From Mesostigma viride (taxonomy: Eukaryota; Streptophyta; Mesostigmatophyceae; Mesostigmatales; Mesostigmataceae): a stretch of 64,000 nt of DNA. A model generated the notes under the pieces. It made no database searches and was not told the DNA's origin. It saw only the letters and a list, made by a program, of their open reading frames with translations. Location: the NCBI GenBank assembly GCA_009746045.1, contig RPFO01000213.1, positions 8,235,978 through 8,299,977 on the forward strand. Reading direction: 5' to 3'. The translations under genes and the position numbers were made by a program. This document shows, one piece after another, positions 9,700-21,184 of this stretch (position 1 is its first letter; each line of letters begins with the position of its first letter).

Positions 9700-10550
9700 G
9701 ACATTGTGGTGCACAGTGCGCGCACCGTGCGGAGGTGGCCATGGCGACGAGCGTTCCGTTAAAATATGGCTAATCCGGCGGGCGACAGGCGAAAAAATTA
9801 AGCCGATGGTTAAAAGTGATGTTCTATTATGATGTTTCATAGCAAGATCTGCACTATTTGCAAATTCGCTGCCTTTGTTGGTACAGATTTGGACGGGGGT
9901 CTCATCCAACGTCAATTTGGCCGCGATGAATAATCTAGCATGTGTGCCTGCGACGGTAGAACTCGACATTCGTGGGTTATTTTGATGCAGCAAGAGCCGT
10001 TTAGTAACGGACACCATGAAAATAACCTAAGCATCTTCGATCTGCGGCCATTTCCTGTCATTTCTAAAATGATTTCGTTCAGGCCTGCGCGATCCGCGGT
10101 TAATCCATCCATGGCTGGCTGGCTTTTCTTGCGCGCCTGGGTAGGAAATAATGCCGGCCGTGGTACGTTGATTGGCCGCATGTCACCGCCCAGTCTGTTT
10201 GCGCTCTTAATGAACCTGGCATGAAACTTTTTGCGCCGTTTCTGGGTTTTTCTTGCTATTTTGTTCTCCACTTGTTGCAGTTGTGCTATCAGATTTTCCG
10301 CAGCTTTCAATGGTTTTCCTTACGCTGCGTATGCCATGCTTCCTAAAGCTACCCAGAATTGATCGGGCAGTTATCTGGCTTTGCTACGCTTCCTGTATGG
10401 AGGTTTTCACACGGTAGACATTCTATATTGCGTAGTCAAGGACCCTAGCTGCCTGGGAGCGGCATCACCGTTGCAAGGAGCTGGCGAGCTCATAGACGCC
10501 TGTCATGCTCTTCAGCCTGCTGGAAAACAAGGTTGTTGTATGGAAGGTGA
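9700..10550. mobile_element. Remnant related to the TTAA-type elements at 39967 and 47690
   Basis: It shares GTGCGCGCACC..GGAGGTGGCCATGGCGAC (~9716-9745) and TTCAGGCCTGCGCGATCC (~10079-10096) plus TTGCGCGCCTGGG with the two TTAA-type elements. On the minus strand it codes, within an open frame at 9912-10310, for TQARKKSQPAMDGL and AGLNEIILEMTGN, which align with AQARNNGRSSMEGS / AGLKNYLPRIAEN in the 40-kb copy and AQAHKKGHPFMERS / AGLMLSYRKMTGK in the 48-kb copy. Ends not defined. Confidence 0.6.
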
Positions 10551-10574
10551 GAATATGTGAGTTACTTATCACAT

Positions 10575-10663
10575 CCCCACCTGTTTAGCCTCCGTGGTTC
10601 CCCAACGGGGACACGAGATTAATTAATATTAATTAATTAATTCAGTTAATTAATTAATTAATG
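10575..10663 (+). repeat. SINE/LINE-type 3' end: hairpin plus TTAATTAA tail (plus orientation)
   Basis: CCTCCGTGGTTCCCCAACGG then GGACACGAGATTAATTAATATTAATTAATTAA. The CTCCGTG...CCCCAACGGGG.AC core and the tail match the reverse complement of the copies at 23095, 36935 and 39483. The body upstream was not recognised. Confidence 0.6.
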
Positions 10664-11080
10664 CACACCACGAGTCACACACCTGTAGTCACATGCAGCT
10701 CAGTACATTCACATAGCATCGCACCATGCAAACATACTACATGCATTAATTGTATACTACTGTAGTATTTGCGTGCATGCACAGCCACATATATATATTT
10801 TAATATATAATTACTTGCATCAAAGTGAAGGCACCCAAGTAAACATAACCAATATAAAGCCACATATATACACATACACACAATTATGCATGCGCACGTT
10901 TACATTCTCAGTATTACATGCAATACATCGATCGTGTCCACAATATCCACCGTATAGAGTATAGCCGAGGGTAGGGCAACCTTGGATTATGTCCAAAACA
11001 GTGTTAAAAACATGTGGATTGATGGTGGGTGTCTTAAAATGTGTAAAATCAGAGTATTCTGAGTGTGTCCGTACGAAAAC
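10664..11080. other. AT-rich spacer inside the hAT-like element
   Basis: About 400 bp of AT-rich sequence rich in ACATATATA/CACATAC simple runs. No gene or repeat family recognised. Confidence 0.4.
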
Positions 11081-11239
11081 GTATAATACCGTATTATACC
11101 GTATTAAAAAAAATTAAATTAAATTATAACATGCCTCCGTGGGGAGGTCATGTAGCACATATTCCATGATGGATGGGGTGGAGGAAGCCGCGTGGTCGAA
11201 CTATACTAACGCTAGGCTATCTAGAAAATCCTAACTACA

Positions 11240-14200
11240 CTACTCATCAAAACGCCTCCTCCGCTTGGGGGGAGGTGGCTTGCCCACAGGGTCGGGCGTG
11301 TGCGCCTTGACAATCTTCTTCCACCGCGTCTTGTCCTGCATGACAGTCCAAAGACGGGAGAGAGAGTGTATGCGGTGCTCAAACTGGGCTGGGACCACTA
11401 GGTCGTCCAGCAACATCTGAACGTAGTTGGTGACAGGTTTCCCTACCCTTTTGGGAATGTCCGCGGGGCCAGGCCAGGTCAGAATATGCCGCCCTGGCTG
11501 GCCAAGCCGCTGGGGGCCGGCCAGACCAAGGGTGGTGTCGACCTGGCTAGTGCGGGCAAGGTGTCCTACAAATGCTATCCTACGCTGCCTAATCTCGTCC
11601 GAAACACGAGGCATGCCATGATACAAAGACTCTGATGACGGACGCTCGGAAAAACCTACGTTAAGGACCTGCCGGAGCATCCTGTAAACTGTGCCGTCGA
11701 GCCGAGCTGCCAGTTTGGGTGGGAGGGTCCACGCCTCGGCGCCATACGTGAGCACCGTGAGGACGAGGACCTTGAAGAGCATGCGTTTGCGGTGCCCGTC
11801 CAGGCCCTTCGAGCGCCAGTAAGGTGTGAGCGAACGGAGCTTGGCCCAGGCGAGGGCGATGCGGGTGTCCACATCGTCGTCGGTGTCAGGAAGCCAGCTC
11901 CCCAACAGCTTGAAGCGGTCGCGGAACGGGACCTCCGTCCCGTCGAGCAGGCGCGGCAGCGGTGGTTTACTGGAGGCCCCTATCACCATCGCCTCAGTCT
12001 TGACACTAATCTCCAACCCCACCGCCCGCGCCTCCAGGCCCAGGCAGTCCAGCCAGGTCTGAATGTGCTCGGGGCTCTCGATGAGGGTGGTATCATCCGC
12101 ATAAATCAGGTCGGCAAGGCGGTACCCCGGTCTAACCCCGCCGTGCTCTTTCACGTTAAGGATGTCCAAGCCTGGCTCGAACCCCTTAAGAGCAGTAAAG
12201 CGCGCACGTGCCCGGCGCATGACGTGATCCACGACAATAATGAACAGGTATGGGGACAGGACACAACCTTGCCACACCCCGTGGTGAAGGGGGAATGGTG
12301 GAGTGGTGCCCTCCGCAGTCCGCACTACTGCCTGTGAGCCCTCATACAGTCGGCGAATGGCAGCAATAAACGCAGGTGGTACCCGATCCAGAGCTAGGAT
12401 GGCCCAAAGAGCCTCCCAGAGAACCGTGTCAAAGGCCTTGATACGTCAGAGAGCAGGACACGGTTGCAGAACGCCAGCAGAAGATCCCTAACCGCCAGAT
12501 CAGGGGTCTTCAGCAGCTCAGCAGAAAGGTGGTCGGCACCGACCGCTGCATCGTACCGCAGGCGAGCAAGGGCGCCGTCCAATTCCTCCAAAGTGAAGGG
12601 GGGGACAACGTCGTCAGTGGCAAGGCGGCCCTCCTGCAAGGCGGGGACTTGGTAGTCCGCGGCCGAGGAGGGGGGCGCCGGTGGCGGCGGGGGTCCGGCG
12701 ACCCCGAGGCGGGCGGCCGTCTCGGGGTGCAGCGGCGGGGGGGGGCGCGAGCCCCACCGGTCAAGGAAACATTGTGGGCCAACCAGCGGTCAAGGCTTAC
12801 CGGCGCCGTGCCGTCCCCCGTATGCTCCACCGGGGTGCGCTGCCGCCGGCCGCCGAGCCGGTCGAGGTGGTACCACATGTCCTTGCCCTGGTTGCGGGCC
12901 TGGCAGGCCTTGGCATCCGCGATGCACTGGGCCGCCTCCGCGTCCTGAGCGTGCGCGTAGGCCTCCACAAGGGCGGCCTTGAGCGAATGGTTTCTGCAGC
13001 GGGTCCCGGTTACGCTTGAGGCGGTGCCGGGCGGCCAAGACCTTGGGGTCCTGGCGGTAGAGCGGGCCGGGGCGGCGGCGGGGCATGACCGGCAGGTGCC
13101 GGGCCGCCAGCAACGGGGCACGGGCCGCAAAGCCCGCAAAAACGGCTGCGTTGGGGGCACCATTGTCCAGCTTGTCGACGTCCGCCCGGGCGTCCAGTGC
13201 CGACAGGTACTTCCGTCGGCACCAGTTCCGCTCGTGCTCGGCGTCCGTCCAGTCCTCAGGATCTCCCTTGACCGGACGTAGAGCAGACCAGTCAGGGCGG
13301 ACCACTGTGGCGCGGCGCGTGGGGACGTGGAACCGGAGCCGAAGGGTCGCGCGCACCAACCGGTGATCAGAGCACACCGTGGGCGTGTCAAACACTCGGG
13401 CGTCCAGAACCGAGGTACACCTGGGCTGCCGTACCACCACATAGTCCAGACAGGCCTGACGGCCGTTAGGGCCACGAAAAGTGACCAAGTCCTGTGAGGG
13501 ACGTTGGAATTTACAGTTGACAGCAACCATCCCGCTATCCCGCAAAAAGGCAGAGAAAAGGGGAGTATTGGCGTTAGCTTCCGTGTCAGCAGGCGCAAAG
13601 CGACTGCCAGCAGTGCCCACGGGGAGCGTGGCATTGGCGTCGAGCAGCATAACCAAAAAGTGGCGGGCCGGAGTGACCCTCTCAAGGTCATGCAAAGATT
13701 CGAAGAACTCCTCTGACACGGGCCGAATCAGGTAGACCACTGTGGGGTGCGTAGCCCACCCCCACCGTGAGGTGGTGTTTAGACCGCCCCTCGACAGAGG
13801 TGAAATGTGCTACCATAAGGCGTGGGGTTAGAAACTTAAGCGTGCTGAGGCTAGCAACTGCCAGCGGCGAACACAAAAGACCAACACCACCTTGGCCAGA
13901 CGTACCGCTGCCAGCGAAGTAAAACCGCCAGCCACCCGCCAAGCGAGCAGTGCTCACCAGGCCAAGTGGCACCGTGCGGCGGTGAATTCCTGGACGCCTA
14001 ATATAGATACACGATGCTCAATGCAAAATGCGACTAGCTCCTCGATCCGGCAGCTATGGTCGTCATCTAGCAATGTGCGGGTGTTAAAAGTGGCAAGGGC
14101 CAAGGATGCCTGCTGGCCCACCAGGGGAGAACGACGATGGGTGATGGGGGTGGGTGCGGCGGGGAATGGAGGTGGGGGTGGAACGGAGGGGGGAAGGGAA

Positions 14201-14440
14201 GCGGTGGAAATAGTGCTTTTCATCGCATTTATTTTGTCCTGCAGGCGTAGGATGCGAGCCTGCCGCCTGCTCTGGGTATTCGGGGATGCTTGCGCAACGC
14301 AGAGGCGTAGGAAATCTAGCATGCGTTGGGTGTTGCTAATCTTGCTGCTGAGAGCTGTCGTTCTGGCCCGAGATACCGGCACCACCATGTGTCTCAGTCG
14401 ACTGTTAGGTCGATGCATGGTAGTGGAACGGGACTATTTA
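11240..14440 (-). pseudogene. LINE ORF2: endonuclease and reverse transcriptase, broken
   Basis: From the 5' side: ALATFNTRTLLDDD and ELVAFCIEHRVSILGVQEF (14.1-14.0 kb, endonuclease start); GGWRFYFAGSGTSGQGGVGL (frame +1); VMLLDANATLPVG, LDYVVVRQP and CSDHRLVRATLRLRFH (13.7-13.3 kb, LDYV and SDHR signatures). Then a linker, TLEELDGALARLRYDAAVGAD (RT start), KAFDTVLWEALWAILALDRV (motif A), HHGVWQGCVLSPYLF (motif B) and LADLIYADDTTLIE (YADD). The C-terminus ends in PPPPKRRRRFDE. At least four frame changes are present. At about 12440-12452 the sequence jumps from FCNRVLLSDV to KAFDTV, so the RT segment normally between them (roughly 80-100 residues) is missing. Cannot encode active protein. Confidence 0.85.
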
Positions 14441-14492
14441 GAGGCTGTCCCCGAAGCCTGTTAGCCGCGAGCCGACGAGGAAGGTTGTCTAC

Positions 14493-15686
14493 CTACTGTC
14501 TACCAACAGAGGCAGCACCCTTCTGGCTAGACGCCTGACGAGACTCCGCTCCGGGGGTGTTAATCGGAACACCTGTAATCCTGTGCCCATCAAAGAATGC
14601 TGCAAAGGAGCCATCCTGAAGCAGACGCAACTTAATGCGCTTACCCTTGGTCTCTTGCTTCTTGGTCTCCTGGACGATGGTGCTGTTCCACACCGCGCTC
14701 CTCGCCTTCAGTTGAGCCGTCGTGTAGTCCTCGTCGAGGCTGAAGTCACCGCGTTGGAGCAGACGACGTGCTCCCAGCACGAGGCGTTTGTCGTGCATGG
14801 AGGCCATGGTGACGACGACCAGGCCCAGAGGGCCTGGCAGCCGAATGGCACGTTCAATGGCAACACGGTTCTGGAGCTGCAGCTTCCCCAGAAACGCTGG
14901 GCCGCGCAGCTCCTCGGCAAGTGAGTGTGCTGTCTCCTGTGCTGCCGCGCCTTTCTGGAAGCCTTTGATTACCATATTGCGTTGGCGTTGCTGCACTTCA
15001 TTCTGGGTGACCGCAGCGGTAGCTGCAGACTTGGCCGCCTGTTGAACGATGGTGGTCAATTGCTTGCCGGTGACATCGGCAAACGTGGTAGTTTTGGCAG
15101 GGGCTGCCATGGCTTTCTTCAGCTCCAGCATCGTCTCCTTCAGGACCTTAATGTCGCCCTGCACGGTCGTAAAAGACTGTGCGAGGTCCTGCAGCGGCAC
15201 GGTAGTGTCGGTCGCGGGGGCTGGCCTGGCGATGGGTGTCGCCGGCAGCTCGACAAGTTCAGAGCAGCACGAAATAAGACATGCAAGACGGCAATCCTTG
15301 GGCTCCAAAGCATCAATGGTATCCGAAGGAGCGTCCATAACCTGGCCGGTGCGAGGGTGGCGAATCGGGGCGTTGTGTTCGTAGCGGAGCTGCAGCACGC
15401 GTCGCACCTCGGCGTCGCTGAAGCCAAGGAAGGCAGCGATGTCGTCCAGGCTCAAACGTGCGTCTGGCATGTAGAATGAGGAAGAAATGGAGTCCGGCAA
15501 GGAGGTTTCAACCGCTATCGGCGTTGCTTCCGAAGTCGCTGCCGAAGTCTTGGTGCGCTTGTTAGCGGCTTTCTTGGCCGCGGCAATGTCGGTGGCGATT
15601 TTGTTTGCAGCAAGTTTGTCCTCGAGAGACTCGGCAGCAAGAGCTGAAGACGATGCGGGGGCCTCCATGGCTACGTTTAATAGCAC
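14493..15686 (-). CDS. LINE ORF1 protein (nucleic-acid chaperone-like)
   Basis: A 397-codon intact ORF; a second Met at residue 7 (MEAPASSSAL) could be the true start. Order: Ala/Lys-rich N-terminus; a DIAAFLGFSDAEVRRVLQLR helical region; a coiled coil (LAQSFTTVQGDIKVLKETML); then a region like LINE ORF1 RNA-binding domains (RNMVIKGFQKGAAAQETAHS, IRLPGPLGLVVVTMASMHDK, LDEDYTTAQLKARSAVWNS). It lies about 50 bp upstream of the ORF2 remnant in the same direction, the usual LINE layout. Expected role is binding LINE RNA in the RNP. Confidence 0.75.
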   Translation of the reverse strand: MLLNVAMEAPASSSALAAESLEDKLAANKIATDIAAAKKAANKRTKTSAATSEATPIAVETSLPDSISSSFYMPDARLSLDDIAAFLGFSDAEVRRVLQLRYEHNAPIRHPRTGQVMDAPSDTIDALEPKDCRLACLISCCSELVELPATPIARPAPATDTTVPLQDLAQSFTTVQGDIKVLKETMLELKKAMAAPAKTTTFADVTGKQLTTIVQQAAKSAATAAVTQNEVQQRQRNMVIKGFQKGAAAQETAHSLAEELRGPAFLGKLQLQNRVAIERAIRLPGPLGLVVVTMASMHDKRLVLGARRLLQRGDFSLDEDYTTAQLKARSAVWNSTIVQETKKQETKGKRIKLRLLQDGSFAAFFDGHRITGVPINTPGAESRQASSQKGAASVGRQ

Positions 15687-15814
15687 CTAGACGATGGCAG
15701 GGGGCGCAGGCGCACGGCTCACGTGCGTGGTGCCGCCATAACGTGCAGAAAAATAGCGATATCTGCTGGGCAGGCCGCCGGCGATAACTTTCGAAATCCT
15801 TGGCGATGGCTGCC

Positions 15815-15925
15815 AAAAATTAGATCAGCGTGTTCGTCATCAAAAAGCGAGTCTGTAGCAATTTACCCGACCAAATTTCATGCCCGGAATCAAAAGTTAT
15901 GAGCATTCTCGGCATCCATAGCTCG
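15815..15925 (-). other. LINE 5' region conserved in three places
   Basis: GTCATCAAAAAGCGAGTCTG then ACCCGACCAAATTTCATGCC and AAAGTTATGAGC resemble 39300-39410 and 50640-50750 in the same orientation. Probably LINE 5' UTR sequence. Confidence 0.45.
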
Positions 15926-16060
15926 GCGCACCGTAAACCGTAGAGAATATATATATAATACCGTATTATAATGTATGTATATATAATACCGTATTATACC
16001 GTATTATACATTATACTCCACCGTGACCGTATAACGCGTATAACGTACGATCTCACTCTG

Positions 16061-16486
16061 ATGAAGCTGCCAGGTCTCAGGTACGTGTGACACTGCAGGG
16101 CGCAGGCCTATACCGCCTGCCTAATTATCCACGGGACAAGCTAGGCTGCATGGGCACCCTCCAGTGGTCGGACCTCACCTTCAGCGACATCACCGGCAGC
16201 CCGAGTTCGCGGGTTCCTCTCTTGCCCGCGCGCTTAATTGCAAGATCGAAGCTGGTGAACTGACCTCCTGGTCAACGCTTGACGACGACCTGACGCCAGC
16301 CCAGCAGCAGCAACGCCGCGATCAGTGGCCCGACTACATCCGCCACAAGATCAACCCCGAGAAGCCCCAACTGTACCATGCATGGCGGGGCGGGGAGGTC
16401 CCTTTATTTATGTCAACAAGAAACTGTGGAAGCCCGATCGGCCCCCCCGGGCTCACTCGGGATATAGAACACTCAAGCTAGTTGTC
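16061..16486 (+). pseudogene. Right half of the disrupted gag-like remnant
   Basis: It starts with the second target copy ATGAAGCT (16061-16068). Downstream it encodes YRLPNYPRDKLGCMGTLQWS and, in another frame, LTPAQQQQRRDQWPDYIRHK. It is continuous in sense with 9113-9421 once the hAT-like insertion is removed. Frames are broken; family not recognised. Confidence 0.4.
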
Positions 16487-16610
16487 TAGATTAATTAATT
16501 AATTAATTAATTAGACTCGTGCTACCGTTGGGGAGTCACGGAGCATTAACCCCGATGGATGGATGGATGGATGGGTGCAAACAGTCCTACCGGTCTAATT
16601 TATCAGTATC
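16487..16610 (-). mobile_element. 5'-truncated LINE (family 2) 3' end
   Basis: (TTAA)n tail, then the hairpin sequence CTCGTGCTACCGTTGGGGAG followed by TCACGGAGCATTAACCCCG, a short (GATG)n run and GGGTGCAAACAGTCCTACCGG. The same order is at 23445-23560. Only the 3' end is kept. Confidence 0.6.
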
Positions 16611-16638
16611 TACATGCAACAGCTACCTACAACACTAT

Positions 16639-17130
16639 ACTTTTCGTCCGAGGGTGGTAAAAAGGATCCGAGGCGTAAATTACCAGGTGGTAAATTACGC
16701 CTCGGCTCATTCTTACTATATACATCTCACCTACGATCCCACGCAGTAAGTTATCGCTGAGATCCCACCTACGATCCCACGCCGTAAGTTACGAGGTGGT
16801 AAGTTACGACGTGGTAAGATTCCGACGTGGTAAGATTCCGACGTGGTAAGATTCCGACGTGGTAAGATTACGACGTGGTAAGATTCCGACGTGGTAAGAT
16901 TCCGACGTGGTAATGTACGTACGGTAATTTACCACCTGGTAGTTTACGATCCCGGTACTCGGTCCCGTAGGTTACGACGTCGTATGCTTCTCGCGTACAC
17001 TACCGGTACTACACTATCATGTCGCTATGTCGTTCTGAATTGCAGTACGCATGTCACTTAGAATTTCACTGAAGGAATTTCACTTATCATTTCGGTCAAC
17101 CTAACCCCTAACACCCATTTACCCGGAAAA
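16639..17130. repeat. Terminal region of a GTGGTAA-repeat element
   Basis: Starts ACTTTTCGTCCGAGGGTGG and AAAAAGGATCCGAGGCGTAA, the reverse complement of 36667-36712. It continues into about seven 16-bp units of GTGGTAAGATTCCGAC (16790-16920) and related GTAAGTTACGA motifs. It looks like the end of the same transposon family as the 28.8-36.7 kb unit. Confidence 0.5.
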
Positions 17131-17660
17131 AAAAATAAAAATGAATGGCATTTGCAGCAAGGCTCATGCAAGACAAGTTTCTATTTCATAAACCATTTCA
17201 TTATTACATGCAGGATTACATGTCATGCACAAAAATCCAACGCCTTCACAGAAAGAGCATATCAAGTCTTCTGACGACAATATCAAGTCAATATCAAAGT
17301 CGTGGCTTCTCTTCGTGGCTTGAAATACTGTTTCCATGCAGTGCTTAGGACAGCTCCGGGGATGTCGGCACCGCACAGAAGCTCCATCCGGGAGCAAGTG
17401 CGCCGGGGGAAGATGTTGTACATCCAGAGCTCGATATGTGCGGGATGCCGTCGTGTTGGAAACCGAGGTGTCTGCACAGAATTCCGCGCGCAGGCAGCTT
17501 GTGCCTTTACGGGGGAAGACCTGCGACACAAAAACCGTGTCCGGACAATGCAATACGGAGAAATGGCAACGGCAGATGGAGTCGGCTAAGGCCGCTTGTA
17601 AGGAAAGTGATTTTTAATGCACGAATAAATGTATAATGCATGCTACATCGCCATCGCTTG
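17131..17660. other. No supported gene
   Basis: Overlapping short open frames occur on both strands but none has a recognisable motif. Confidence 0.3.
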
Positions 17661-17669
17661 GGCGGTGAA

Positions 17670-17905
17670 AAGACAAGGACCAACCACATGCCCCCACCTA
17701 CCCTTCGTGCATCCCGCCCTTGACGAGGCACAACCATGTGCCCCCACCTACCCTTTGTGCGTCCCTCCCTTGACAAGAAACAAGCACGTGCACCTATCTA
17801 ACCTTTGTGCATCCCTTCCTTGGCAAGGAACAAGCACACCCACCCACCTACTCCACATGCATCCCTCCCTTGACAAGGAACAAGCACGATCACCCAGCTA
17901 CCCAC
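17670..17905 (+). repeat. Tandem repeat, about 56-bp unit
   Basis: Four to five imperfect copies of CACATGCCCCCACCTACCCT then GTGCATCCCGCCCTTGACGA and GGAACAAGCAC. Confidence 0.7.
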
Positions 17906-18129
17906 TAGCACGGCAGCAAGGCAGACCTTACAATGGCAAGTGATGTTTATCGGTAGAAACTGTTAGACAACTAGCAAACGAGCCAGCCGGTGAAGAGCAA
18001 GGCACGCATGCAAGGAATTTGTCGTTGCCTATGTCTACGCTTGAGTTTGTCACTGCAGTTGAAATCTGCATTTGCATCAGCAGGCCCGATCGAACCCCAT
18101 GTCGCCACCCGCATTTCCACTTATACTTC

Positions 18130-18520
18130 ACGGCCCCTTATTCTTCTCTTGTGCCTGCCTTTGCCCTAACTGTTACCCTAGCATCTGCCCTTGCCCCTAC
18201 CTTTGATCCCCAGTGTTTGCCGTTGCCCTCATCCTTCCCCTAGTGCCTGCCCTTGTCTTCATCTTTTCCCTTGTGCCTGCCCGTGCCCTTGTCCGTTCCC
18301 TCGTGCTTGACTTGTCCTAATCTCTTTCCCTTGCGCCTGCCCTTGCCCTTATCCGCTTCCCTTGTGCCTGCCCCTGCCCTTGTCATTTCCCTTGAGCCTG
18401 CCCTTTTGGCAAGCACAAGTGCCTTAATCCTTTCCTTGGCCTTGTGCTTGCTCTTCCAGTTTCCCTTTCCTTTGCTCGTGCGGTTGCCTTTGCTCTTACC
18501 CGGGTGCTTGCCCTTGCCGT
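18130..18520 (+). repeat. Imperfect CCTTGTGCCTGCCCTTG-type repeats
   Basis: Degenerate pyrimidine-rich tandem units. The basic open frame on the other strand (GKGNRTSKGKGNWKSKHKAK) is a translation of the repeat, not a gene I would support. Confidence 0.6.
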
Positions 18521-18539
18521 TTGCAAGCTGCATTATTGT

Positions 18540-19255
18540 CTTAGCAAGCTAGCAAGTGCAAACTGGCACTGAGCCAGAAATGCAAGCAAAGCAGCCAGTG
18601 TAAATAAGGATGGACGGGAACAGTAGAAAGCTAGAGGTGGCTACGGTGCTAGAGCTCATGGCAACAAGGTGGTCCCATTCTTGCTGCATTGGGTGCGTTG
18701 CGTGGGTGGGATATTGCGATAGGGGGACATTCTTGCCTTGGTTGTGTTTTCACATGCACCCGGTGCTTGAATTTATGCGTGCAAGGGTGGCTGGTATCCC
18801 AACCAACAGCCCAAGAGGAAAAAGAGTGCTTAGAAAGCAAGAATGACTTTATGTTGGTAATAGCAGTGGTGGCGGCAGCAAAAACTGTTGTTGTAGATGC
18901 AAGCTACAACACTGCTGATGGTTTCTCACACTAATGTGGATAATGATAATGCATGCCACTTAACGGGACCATATAAACCACAACAAGAATAATCGTGAGA
19001 GCAAAAGAAAGAGGAGTACAAAACGGCCGGCTTACCTAGCTACAGCAAAAAAATTGCATGAAAAACAAGATAACTCACCTTTGTCGCAGCAGTGACCATA
19101 TGAGACAGCTCACAAAAACTTGTTGATCCTTGAAACTTCCTGCTTGAAGGCAGCCACCAACGGTCTGGATTTTTCACCCCAGTCCTTCTCAACAGCCAAG
19201 GGAAAGGGAAAGAGAGAGGAGGGGTGCGGGAGGGACAAGAGAGCGGGGGGTGGGA
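18540..19255. other. No supported gene
   Basis: Short open frames only. AG-rich towards the microsatellite that follows. Confidence 0.3.
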
Positions 19256-19648
<393 letters not shown>

Positions 19649-20639
19649 AGAAGTGCGGGTGGGGGTGGGAGAGGTGGGATGGAAGATTCACTACGTTAGC
19701 AGGCGACTAAACTGCTACAATGACACAAAACCACGGAGCTAGGCCCTTAACTCCATCAGATCAGAGTGAAAACCCATGTTGAAACTGGGACAAATGCCAT
19801 TAGAATGTTACTATGACCGTGGCTAGTAAACGTGAATTGACACCCAGGTTGTGACTTCAACGATTGGAGGCAACCTTGCCAAGTCTCCCAAATGCAGTCG
19901 GCTAGACAAGCTTCACAAAAAACGCAGCAAACATGTTGACGTTGCTAATATTCCAACGACGCGCATCCGCAGTCCGGCTGCCAATGAAGTCTTCTTGGTA
20001 GCCAGCTGTGCACAGAGGAGTAACCGCTAGAGACGCCGATTTGCGAACAACTCATTACAATTACAAAGCGCAGGAAGCAGATGGCTATGCATCAACAATT
20101 ACTTCCGCTCGCCCTCGTATTTAGCCAGGTCTATCTGCCCAAACTGGGTAAATGTTTTGCGATCGGTGAAATTGGCACTCTAGTGACTTACTTTCCCAGA
20201 AAGTGTCCATTCACACGACAACCGACTCACGCTCACACGTCGTGAGGAGTTGCCGATAGGATAAAGAAGCCGAACGATGAATTGCTGTACATAAATGCCA
20301 CGCTAACGGCGTCGTGAACTGACTTCTTGCAATCACGATTAAAGTGCCCGGCCCAACAACAAATTGGCGACACACGACCCCGCAACTGGAAAAGAATTCT
20401 GGCCACATTGATATACATCGGTTTGATAAAGTAAAACCTCGCATTCGGTTCTGGCTAGCCTCAAACGCATGCGCCTTGAAACCTTTATCCTCCTGGCGGC
20501 CACAGTTTCTCGGTTCTCTTGTTCCGTTGGTCGTGCCGCTAGCGTGCCAGCCGCTCCAGTGCCTAAAATTCAAATTCGTGTTGTTCGAGAAAACGTTGTC
20601 GGGTCGGCGACGGCACGATGCCGGGCCGGGCTGCATGGG

Positions 20640-21178
20640 CCATGGAGGGTGGTGGTACACAAATACCGTACAAGTGATACACAAATACCGTACAAGTGAT
20701 ACACAATTGCAGCCAGGACAACAGCGGGTCGCTGCGTACCTGCCGTGGGAAGGAGGACAAGTGATACACAAATACGCTACAAGTGATACACAAATACCGT
20801 ACAAGTGATACACAATTGCAGCCAGGACAACAGCGGGTCGCTGCGTACCTGCCGTGGGAAGGAGGACAAGTGATACACAAATACGCTACAAGTGATACAC
20901 AACTGCCGCCAGTACAACAGCGGGTCGCTGCGTACCTGCCGTGGGAAGGAGGACAAGTGATACACAAATACGCTACAAGTGATACACAAATACCGTACAA
21001 GTGATACACAATTGCAGCCAGGACAACAGCGGGTCGCTGCGTACCTGCCGTGGGAAGGAGGACAAGTGATACACAAATACGCTACAAGTGATACACAAAT
21101 ACCGTACAAGTGATACACAATTGCAGCCAGGACAACAGCGGGTCGCTGCGTACCTGCCGTGGGAAGGAGGGGGGTGGT
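20640..21178 (+). repeat. Tandem repeat, about 108-bp unit, GTGATACACAAATAC
   Basis: Units start at GCAGCCAGGACAACAGCGGG (20709, 20817, 21015, 21123, plus a variant near 20905) and contain two or three internal GTGATACACAA(A/T)TACCGTACAA sub-repeats. Four full units are about 108-110 bp apart and one is about 88 bp. Open frames through it are repeat translations. Confidence 0.9.
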
Positions 21179-21184
21179 ACACAA

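Larger units (their letters stand above)
11101..15952 (-). mobile_element. APE-type LINE, two ORFs, nearly full length but defective
   Basis: A minus-strand non-LTR retrotransposon with ORF1 at 14493-15686 and an ORF2 remnant at 11240-14440 holding an apurinic-type endonuclease and a reverse transcriptase with a YADD box. Its 3' tail on the plus strand is AAAAAAAATTAAATTAAATTATAAC (~11105-11129), preceded on the minus strand by a stem-loop. TATAATACCGTATTATA stands on both sides (11084-11100 and about 15953-15970) and could be a 17-bp target duplication, although the motif also belongs to the surrounding element's subterminal repeat. A 5'-truncated sibling lies at 24245-24520. Confidence 0.85.
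9422..16060. mobile_element. hAT-like element (6.6 kb) swollen by nested insertions
   Basis: The left end is CAGAGTGAGATCATACG. The right end read inward is CAGAGTGAGATCGTACG: 12 perfect bases, one mismatch, then TACG. Flanked by the 8-bp direct repeat ATGAAGCT. Subterminal TATAATACGG repeats occupy 9430-9560 and 15945-16045. The CAGAG start fits the hAT end consensus and the 8-bp duplication fits the superfamily. Subtracting the LINE at about 11.1-15.95 kb leaves about 1.8 kb, close to the 1,694-bp element at 3861. No hAT transposase (BED or dimerisation domain) is visible. Confidence 0.85.

Noticed and set aside
12510-13691. 393-codon minus ORF as a separate gene
   Set aside because: Mostly a shadow frame of the LINE endonuclease/linker; the real signatures (LDYV, SDHR) are in the neighbouring frame.
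20640-21178. CRISPR-like or coding repeat (Cys-rich ORFs)
   Set aside because: Tandem ~108-bp units without spacers; the Cys/Tyr-rich frames repeat in step with the DNA unit.
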